Shown piece after piece: positions 58,073-64,000 of a stretch of 64,000 bases of DNA (the stretch's first letter is position 1; every line of letters starts with the position of its first letter). A program made the position numbers and the translations under genes. Under the pieces are notes generated by a model. That model searched no databases, was not told the origin of the DNA, and saw nothing but the letters and a program-made list of their open reading frames with translations. Where the stretch lies: contig NZ_JBHUEK010000010.1 of NCBI RefSeq assembly GCF_042680725.1, forward strand, positions 248,001-312,000, in the 5' to 3' direction. The DNA comes from Ferdinandcohnia salidurans (GTDB taxonomy: Bacteria > Bacillota > Bacilli > Bacillales > Bacillaceae_L).

Positions 58073-59500
58073 TTGATTGAAACCGTACATATTTATCATA
58101 CAAACGATCTCCATAGCCATTTTGACCGATGGCCTAAAATTACAAAATATATCACAGAAATGAGAAATCTGCATCAAGCAAACAATGAGGAAATGCTCTT
58201 AATCGATATTGGTGACCACATTGATCGCTTTCATCCAATTTCTGAAGCATCCCATGGCAAAATGAATGTGCAGCTCTTAAACCAGCTTGAATACGATTAT
58301 GCTACTATCGGTAACAACGAAGGGATTACGATGTCTTATGAACATCTGGATTCTTTATATGATGACGCAGAATTTAAGGTGTTGCTTGCAAATCTATTCG
58401 ACCGAGATGGGAAGCTACCTAACTGGGCCGATCCCTACCATATTCATGTCTTGCCAAGTGGGTTTAGGATTGGAATCATCGGTTTAACGGTTCATTATAT
58501 TGGGCTTTATAAGCTGCTCGGCTGGAATGTCAAAGACCCTTTGGCTATCCTTCAAGAGACAATCAATGAATTAAAAGACAAAACAGATATGATTCTTTTA
58601 ATGTCCCATTTAGGAATCAATGAGGATGAGCAAATTGCAAGAGATTTCCCAGATGTTGACGTGCTACTTGGTGGCCACACACATCATCTTTTAGAAAATG
58701 GAAAGAGAATCAATAACACACTTTTATGCTGTGCGCAAAAATACGGGAATTATATCGGACATGTTACTCTTAAAATTGATACTGAAGAAAAAAGGCTTAT
58801 TGAAAGTGCTGCAAATGTAATCCCTACAAAATCACTGTCAGAAAGTAAGGAAACAACTGAAATTCTTTCAGAGTACATGGCAAAAAGTATACACACCTTA
58901 CAACATGATGTTGTTGCTGAGATTGAACAACCACTTCAAAGTGATTGGTTTGCGGAAACCTCATTTTCCAAGCTTTTAGCTGAGGTACTCCGCGAATGGT
59001 GTGAAGGAGACATATCAATGGTGAACGCAGGGCTATTGCTTGACTCGCTTCCAACAGGAATGGTAACAAGAGAAGACTTGCATCGAATTTGCCCTCATCC
59101 TATTAATCCATGTAAGGTCTGGGTTAAGGGTGATGAACTGAAGGAAATTATTTTACAGGCAAACACGAAGGAAATGGAAAATCTCAGAATTAAAGGTCTA
59201 GGCTTCCGTGGAGAGGTAATGGGCAAAATGGTATATGACGGGGTAGAGCATAACACTTCAAAGCTTTCGGATGGATTAGACCATATTACCGATATTAAAA
59301 TCAATGGGGAGGACCTTGATCCAGACAAAACGTATTCAATCGCCACGATTGATATGTTCACATTCGGATCACTTTTTCCTGTCATACGGGATGCTAAGGA
59401 TAAAAAATACTATATGCCAGAATTCTTACGAGACCTTTTAGCTGAAAAATTAAAAAGCAATCAGCAAAACGTTCTAAAGATACGTAGTCAAAAGGACTAG
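58073..59500 (+). CDS. yunD: Metallophosphatase, 5'-nucleotidase-like, YunD
   Basis: A 475-residue two-domain enzyme. The N-terminal metallophosphatase domain (about 1-245) has YHTNDLHSHFDRW, DIGDHIDRFHP, IGNNEGITMS, LLMSHLGIN and GGHTHH, the complete metal-binding set. A C-terminal 5'-nucleotidase domain follows (about 275-450, with SMVNAGLLLDSLPTG). There is no signal peptide, so it acts in the cytoplasm, unlike most 5'-nucleotidase or cyclic-phosphodiesterase relatives. TTG start with GGAGGTG upstream. Physiological substrate unknown. Confidence 0.88.
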   Translation: MIETVHIYHTNDLHSHFDRWPKITKYITEMRNLHQANNEEMLLIDIGDHIDRFHPISEASHGKMNVQLLNQLEYDYATIGNNEGITMSYEHLDSLYDDAEFKVLLANLFDRDGKLPNWADPYHIHVLPSGFRIGIIGLTVHYIGLYKLLGWNVKDPLAILQETINELKDKTDMILLMSHLGINEDEQIARDFPDVDVLLGGHTHHLLENGKRINNTLLCCAQKYGNYIGHVTLKIDTEEKRLIESAANVIPTKSLSESKETTEILSEYMAKSIHTLQHDVVAEIEQPLQSDWFAETSFSKLLAEVLREWCEGDISMVNAGLLLDSLPTGMVTREDLHRICPHPINPCKVWVKGDELKEIILQANTKEMENLRIKGLGFRGEVMGKMVYDGVEHNTSKLSDGLDHITDIKINGEDLDPDKTYSIATIDMFTFGSLFPVIRDAKDKKYYMPEFLRDLLAEKLKSNQQNVLKIRSQKD

Positions 59501-59587
59501 AAAAAGATAGGTCTATGACTATCACTATTTCAAACACATATCACTTTCCCGTTACATAAATTAGTTAGGGAAAGGAGTGTGCTAGGA

Positions 59588-59890
59588 ATGGTCTCAATGA
59601 CACCAATAGTAATTGATAATCATCAATTTACAGCCATTACCGTTAACCTACCTAAAACAAATTTTATGGCAGTCACAAATGAAAATGGCTATATTATGTG
59701 TGGAGCTCTCGATGTTGCACTGTTGAATGAAAAACTTAAAGAACGAGGCATTATTGCTGGTAGGGCAGTTGGTGTTCGTACAATCGAGCAATTACTGGAT
59801 GCCCCTCTTGAATCAATTACAATTGAAGCCGAAAATCGAGGCATTACAGTAGGTATGAAAGGCAAAGACGCCCTACTAAAGATGATCTAA
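59588..59890 (+). CDS. yunC: DUF1805 protein YunC
   Basis: A 100-residue DUF1805 protein with the core LPKTNFMAVTNENGYIMCGA and GIIAGRAVGVRTIEQLLDAP. Function is unknown in the family. The ATG at 59588 is chosen over a GTG nine bases upstream, because AAGGAGTG then has proper spacing. Corresponds to B. subtilis yunC in position and size. Confidence 0.85.
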   Translation: MVSMTPIVIDNHQFTAITVNLPKTNFMAVTNENGYIMCGALDVALLNEKLKERGIIAGRAVGVRTIEQLLDAPLESITIEAENRGITVGMKGKDALLKMI

Positions 59891-60013
59891 TATTAACCTG
59901 AGAAGGTATACCATATAAAAGTACGTGGCATCACTTAAATGTTGTCGAACAAAATAGTTATCGTACATCCCCCCTTACTTGCATACACATAGCTTGTAAG
60001 GGGGGATTTTCGT

Positions 60014-60772
60014 TTGGGAAAGTACAGAGCTCGTCTACAACCAAGAAGGAAAGGGCCCTTGCCTTTCCGTTACGTCTTTTTATTAACATTTGTCTTTTTT
60101 ATTCTCTCAACTGTTATTGGTTTATTCATTATTAACAAAGCGATAGAGCCTGCTCTTATGGCATATGCTGAAAATGAAACGAAGAAGGTTGCTGCCACAG
60201 TTATTAAAAATGCTATTAATCAACAATTAAATGAGGAAGAATTGGTCCAAGAGGATTTGAGTATTGTGCAAACGGATGAAAATGGGAAAGTGATTAGCTA
60301 CAATACGCAGGTCGTCAACAAAATGGCGACAAAGACCCTCGGAAATATTGAACGATACTTAAAATATGTAAATGAAGGTGAAGTTAACAAACTTGAATAT
60401 CCTGATTTAGAAATTGAGACAGATGATGCCAGTGGACAAACGGGCTTTGTTTTTAAGGTACCCCTTGGGGAAGCAACAAATAATGCCCTTTTAGGAAACT
60501 TAGGTCCGGAAATACCGATTCGTTTTCATATGATTGGATTTGGGGAAACAACGCCACAAGGAAGAATTGACGAGTGGGGGATTAATAATGGGTGGTTTCA
60601 ATATAATGTTCTTGCGACAGTGACGATGCAGGTTATTTTACCTTTCTCAACAGGAGAGGTTGAAATTGAAACCATTATCCCGGTTATCAATCAAAACATT
60701 TTACATGATGTTCCAGATTTCTACAATAATGGTGGGGAATCATCTCCTTCTATAGAGATACCGACAAATTAG
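60014..60772 (+). CDS. yunB: Sporulation protein YunB
   Basis: A 252-residue protein. A basic N-terminus and one membrane helix (about residues 19-42) precede an extracytoplasmic domain with TKKVAATVIKNAINQQL and PEIPIRFHMIGFGETTPQGR. YunB is a mother-cell sporulation protein needed for normal spore formation in B. subtilis. TTG start with GGGGGG about eight bases upstream. The sequence before it (59891-60013) holds a run of C and G that can pair around 59968-60005 and may be a terminator of yunC. Confidence 0.87.
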   Translation: MGKYRARLQPRRKGPLPFRYVFLLTFVFFILSTVIGLFIINKAIEPALMAYAENETKKVAATVIKNAINQQLNEEELVQEDLSIVQTDENGKVISYNTQVVNKMATKTLGNIERYLKYVNEGEVNKLEYPDLEIETDDASGQTGFVFKVPLGEATNNALLGNLGPEIPIRFHMIGFGETTPQGRIDEWGINNGWFQYNVLATVTMQVILPFSTGEVEIETIIPVINQNILHDVPDFYNNGGESSPSIEIPTN

Positions 60773-60857
60773 AAAAAAATACTATACTAGAATAGTTGAA
60801 TCAAAGCGGAAAATCGTATATACTAGCGAAGGAATTAATAAATGAATACACCACCTT

Positions 60858-61112
60858 ATCGGATCGATGGGGTAGAGGTGCGGAAAATAAGAGTAAACTA
60901 TGTGAGGATGACAACGTAGATCATAGTTGAAAGGATTTTTTGCCGAAGCAAAAATAAACTCGTCAATGTTATTTTTGTTGGGGTTGCCTTGAAAAAGGGT
61001 AACACTGTCATTATAGAAATGATCTATAATGGAGGGCTACTGATCGTGATGGAGGATAACATAACATTACAAAAGAGTAATGATAGTTATTTTCTATCAT
61101 ACTCTCTTTTTG
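60858..61112 (+). ncRNA. Lysine riboswitch (L-box) controlling the NhaC-family transporter
   Basis: Conserved L-box blocks appear in order: GGTAGAGGTGCGG, AAGAGTA, GTTGAAAGGATTTTTTGCCG, GTTGGGGTTGCC, GGGTAACACTGTCATTA and GGAGGGCTACTGATCG. P1 pairs cgat..ggtag (from about 60865) with ctac..atcg (to about 61046). A terminator follows with arms agagtaatgatag (61074-61086) and ctatcatactct (61094-61105) plus a T-run. Lysine binding should end transcription before the transporter gene. The gap 60773-60857 shows nothing else. Confidence 0.95.
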
Positions 61113-61173
61113 TCTTCTAAAGAGTATCTTCTTTCACCACGCCCTCCATAAAAATACTTGGAGGAATCATATC

Positions 61174-62757
61174 ATGTCTGGAACAATATATTCAATTATC
61201 CCACCAATCATTGCACTTCTCATGGTTATATTAACAAGAAGAGTTCTACTATCACTTGGAGTCGGCATTCTATCGGCGGCATTCGTATTACATGGAAATG
61301 TACTCAAGAATGAAGGAGTCGGAGCTTGGCTGCAAGACGTTTTACTCACAATCTGGAATAGCATTAAAGGAGTCTTCGTTTCAGAAGGCGCACTTAATAC
61401 ATGGAATGTATATATTATTTTATTTTTATTCCTATTAGGAGTTATTACTGCCTTTATCTCCATTTCTGGCGGTAGTCGTGCCTTTGGCGAATGGGCCCAA
61501 ACAAAAGTTAGAACAAGAACGGGTGCACAGCTTTTAGCTGCTTTTTTAGGTATTATTATTTTTATTGATGATTATTTTAATGCTCTGGCTGTTGGACAAG
61601 TAAGTAGACCCATTACAGACCGAAATAAGGTTTCACGTGCAAAGCTAGCCTATATTATTGATTCAACATCCGCACCAATTTGTGTTGTCTCACCCATTTC
61701 TAGCTGGGGTGCTTATATTATTGCGATCTTGGCACCTATTTTAGTCACACATGGTGTAGCGGAGTATTCACCTTTATCTGCATTTATTCAAATGATTCCG
61801 TTAAACCTCTATGTATTAGTTTCGATTTTAATGGTAATAGCTGTAGCCATTTTTAATATTAATTTTGGTAGTATGAAAACCCACGAAAACCGTGCATTAA
61901 CAACAGGGGAGGTAACAGATCCTGAAAAACCGGTATTAGGGGAATTAAAACAGGAATTACCTCAAAGTGAGAAAGGTACTGTCGGTGATTTAGTTTGGCC
62001 GATTATTGCATTAGTTGTCGGTACGGTTGGCTCGTTATTATGGACAGGCTACAAAGCTTCAGAAGGCGATATAACCATTTTTACGATTTTTGAAAATACT
62101 AATGTAACAGGTTCGCTATTATCCGGTGGAATCCTAGGTATTCTTGTTACACTTATTTTGTTCTTTGTTCAGGTTTATGCAAAAAAAGCTTTGAACATTG
62201 GTCTCCTTCCTAAAGGTATTGTTGAAGGGATAAAATCAATGCTCCCAGCTGTATACATTTTACTATTTGCTTGGGTAATTGTTGACTTGATTGGACAAAT
62301 TGAAACAGGTAAATATCTAGCGAGCCTTGTAGAAAGGTCCAATTTAAATATTGCATTTTTACCGGTCATTTTATTCATTGTAGCAGGCTTTATGGCGTTT
62401 GCGACTGGGACGTCATGGGGAACCTTTGGGATGATGCTTCCGATTGCAGGAGACATTGCAGCGGCATCTGATATTAATTTATTACTTCCGGCTTTAGCTG
62501 CTGTCTTAGCGGGATCCGTGTTTGGTGATCATTGCTCACCAATATCAGATACAACTATTCTGTCCTCTACTGGAGCGGGAAGCCATCATATTGATCATGT
62601 AATGACTCAGCTACCCTATGCCATCACTTCTGCCGTTATCGCTGTAATCGGATATATAGTACTAGGTCTAACAGGCAGTACCCTATTAGGAGTGCTTACT
62701 ACCTTAGTATTATTTGTTATTTTTGTTCTCACTATGAAAAACAGACAAAACGCATAG
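61174..62757 (+). CDS. NhaC-family transporter under lysine control (LysW-like)
   Basis: A 527-residue membrane protein of the Na+/H+ antiporter NhaC family with about eleven helices. It has IFIDDYFNALAVGQVSRPIT, SAPICVVSPISSWGAY and GSVFGDHCSPISDTTILSS, segments typical of NhaC. A lysine riboswitch lies directly upstream, so lysine uptake is more likely than pure sodium/proton exchange; comparative work named such NhaC-like proteins LysW. TTGGAGGAATCATATC precedes the ATG. The transport function is inference from regulation. Confidence 0.87.
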   Translation: MSGTIYSIIPPIIALLMVILTRRVLLSLGVGILSAAFVLHGNVLKNEGVGAWLQDVLLTIWNSIKGVFVSEGALNTWNVYIILFLFLLGVITAFISISGGSRAFGEWAQTKVRTRTGAQLLAAFLGIIIFIDDYFNALAVGQVSRPITDRNKVSRAKLAYIIDSTSAPICVVSPISSWGAYIIAILAPILVTHGVAEYSPLSAFIQMIPLNLYVLVSILMVIAVAIFNINFGSMKTHENRALTTGEVTDPEKPVLGELKQELPQSEKGTVGDLVWPIIALVVGTVGSLLWTGYKASEGDITIFTIFENTNVTGSLLSGGILGILVTLILFFVQVYAKKALNIGLLPKGIVEGIKSMLPAVYILLFAWVIVDLIGQIETGKYLASLVERSNLNIAFLPVILFIVAGFMAFATGTSWGTFGMMLPIAGDIAAASDINLLLPALAAVLAGSVFGDHCSPISDTTILSSTGAGSHHIDHVMTQLPYAITSAVIAVIGYIVLGLTGSTLLGVLTTLVLFVIFVLTMKNRQNA

Positions 62758-62798
62758 AATTACTATTCAAATGTTAACAATCGAACTTAACTAGTATA

Positions 62799-62835
62799 TA
62801 AGAGACAGAGGGAATTAGAACCTTTGTCTCTTTTA
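62799..62835 (+). terminator. Terminator after NhaC-family gene
   Basis: Arms aagagacagagg / cctttgtctctt with one mismatch, followed by TTT. Confidence 0.85.
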
Positions 62836-62867
62836 TTTTAAAAGTAAATTTCATTTTAAAATAACTT

Positions 62868-62896
62868 TTGACATAGAGATAAAGACTGGCTATACT
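62868..62896 (+). promoter_or_regulatory. Sigma-A promoter of the sodium symporter gene
   Basis: TTGACA (62868-62873), a 17-base spacer and TATACT (62891-62896). A further TATAAT at 62963-62968 has no clear -35. Confidence 0.7.
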
Positions 62897-63006
62897 AATA
62901 AATAGATTATAGAAAATAATCTGAAAATATAAAAATTTCCAACTTGTGTCTAGTGCTAAAGGTATAATACGGTAATGGACTAAAGTAGGAAAGGGGAGGT
63001 TTGTTT

Positions 63007-64000
63007 ATGGATAATCGTCCACAGTGGGGGACACGGGCAGGATTCGTAATGGCTGCAATCGGTTCTGCGGTTGGTTTAGGTAATATATGGAGATTTCCAT
63101 ATGTTGCTTACGAAAATGGAGGAGGCGCGTTCTTTCTACCGTACCTATTTGCGATTTTAACAGCTGGAATACCAATCCTAATTCTAGAATTCACAATCGG
63201 ACAAAAGTTTAGAGGATCAGCACCTTTGTCATTTTTCCGTTTAAATAAAAAGTTAGAATGGCTCGGGTGGTGGCAGGTACTAATTTCTTTCGTAATTGCG
63301 ACCTATTATGCAGTCATTATCGCATGGGCAATTTCGTATACATTCTTTTCATTTAATAAAGCGTGGGGAGAAGATACAGGAGGATTCCTATTCTCTAAAT
63401 ACTTGCATTTAGCTGAAACTCCAGGTGATGTAGGAGCACCAGTACTTGGTGTTTTTGGACCTTTAGTCGTTGTGTGGGCAATTACACTATTTATCCTATT
63501 TAAAGGCGTGAAAAAGGGGATTGAAAAAGCGAATAAAATTTTCATTCCTACACTATTAGTTATTTTTACGATTATCGTTATTCGAGCAGTAACACTTGAA
63601 GGAGCAAGTACAGGACTAAATTCATTCTTCCAACCTAACTGGGATAAGATTATGTCTGGAGAGGTTTGGGTTGCGGCATACGGACACATTTTCTTTAGTT
63701 TATCAATTGGTTTTGCAATTATGATTACTTATGCAAGTTATTTACCTAAGAAGTCCGATGTAGTAAACAATGCATTTATTACTGGTTTTGCGAACTCAGG
63801 TTTTGAACTTTTAGCTGGTATCGGGGTATTCGCTGCACTAGGCTTTATGGCAGCACAAGCGAATGTACCTGTAGAAGAAGTAGCAAGTGCGGGTGTTGGT
63901 CTAGCATTTGCGGTCTTCCCGCAAATTATTAACCAAATGCCATTTGGCGAATTTTTCGGAGCGCTTTTCTTCTTATCGTTAGTATTTGCCGGATTAACAT
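63007..64000 (+). CDS. Neurotransmitter:sodium symporter family transporter (cut by window end)
   Basis: The N-terminal 331 residues of an NSS/SNF-family permease, running off the right edge. Helix 1 holds the family signature GFVMAAIGSAVGLGNIWRFP (sodium and substrate site), followed by YVAYENGGGAFFLPYL and LEFTIGQKFRGSAP. Bacterial members (LeuT-like, YocR/YhdH in B. subtilis) import amino acids with sodium. AAGGGGAGG lies eight bases before the ATG. Substrate unknown. Confidence 0.92.
   Translation, partial: MDNRPQWGTRAGFVMAAIGSAVGLGNIWRFPYVAYENGGGAFFLPYLFAILTAGIPILILEFTIGQKFRGSAPLSFFRLNKKLEWLGWWQVLISFVIATYYAVIIAWAISYTFFSFNKAWGEDTGGFLFSKYLHLAETPGDVGAPVLGVFGPLVVVWAITLFILFKGVKKGIEKANKIFIPTLLVIFTIIVIRAVTLEGASTGLNSFFQPNWDKIMSGEVWVAAYGHIFFSLSIGFAIMITYASYLPKKSDVVNNAFITGFANSGFELLAGIGVFAALGFMAAQANVPVEEVASAGVGLAFAVFPQIINQMPFGEFFGALFFLSLVFAGLT

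Overview
The window comes from a low-GC, endospore-forming member of the Bacillaceae. The evidence is two germinant-receptor operons, SspE-type and other spore proteins, CotF-type coat proteins, YunB, three classical Bacillus riboswitches, and a gene order from about 31.7 kb onward that follows the Bacillus subtilis yus-yur-yun region: fadM / yuzL / fadN-fadA-fadE / yusI / gcvH / yusG / yusF / yusE / metNPQ / sufCDSUB / yunF / yunD / yunC / yunB. Identifications rest on motifs, gene order and recalled family features; no database search was run.

Layout. 0-3.5 kb: end of a TRAP transporter permease, a class-III aminotransferase and an RpiR-type regulator, with a promoter and two palindromes that look like the regulator's operator. 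3.5-5.1 kb: a DUF3231 protein and a lipoprotein on the minus strand. 5.2-11.4 kb: an MhqD-like hydrolase and an MhqE/MhqO-like dioxygenase, each with a palindromic MhqR-type operator, flanking a four-gene germinant-receptor operon. 11.5-13.1 kb: two small spore proteins sharing an EFAS motif and an ASCH-domain protein. 13.2-18.3 kb: a D,D-carboxypeptidase and a three-component membrane glycosylation system (GT2 glycosyltransferase, GtrA flippase, multi-pass DUF6044/YkoS-like protein) with an array of about ten 52/53-bp repeats inside the gene set. 18.4-23.7 kb: a membrane-anchored subtilase and a second germinant-receptor operon whose C subunit lacks the lipobox cysteine. 23.7-25.6 kb: an SDR reductase and a Gfo/Idh/MocA oxidoreductase. 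25.6-30.8 kb: a ferric-siderophore uptake locus (binding protein, two permeases, ATPase, FhuF-like reductase, YusU-like protein) around a divergent promoter region with three Fur boxes. 30.8-31.5 kb: two CotF-like coat genes.

31.7-41.6 kb is the fatty-acid degradation region. fadM is separated from fadNAE by a second, longer array of 52-bp units (27 anchors counted) that is split by an IS256-family element. The element has an 8-bp target duplication, and removing it restores the 52-bp register exactly. A FadR-type operator precedes fadN, and a 200-bp GC-rich structured element lies between fadN and fadA. 41.8-46.4 kb holds yusI, gcvH, yusG, yusF, yusE, a TerC-family gene and an MFS transporter. 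46.5-51.0 kb is sulfur-amino-acid metabolism: two SAM-I riboswitches control metY and metNPQ. 51.8-57.0 kb is the sufCDSUB iron-sulfur assembly operon. 57.1-60.8 kb holds yunF, yunD, yunC and yunB. 60.9-62.8 kb is a lysine riboswitch in front of an NhaC-family (LysW-like) transporter, and the window ends inside a sodium:neurotransmitter-symporter-family gene.

The least explained material is the pair of repeat arrays. They share no sequence, yet both are built of hairpin-bearing units repeated every 52-53 bp (about five helical turns) and both lie between genes.
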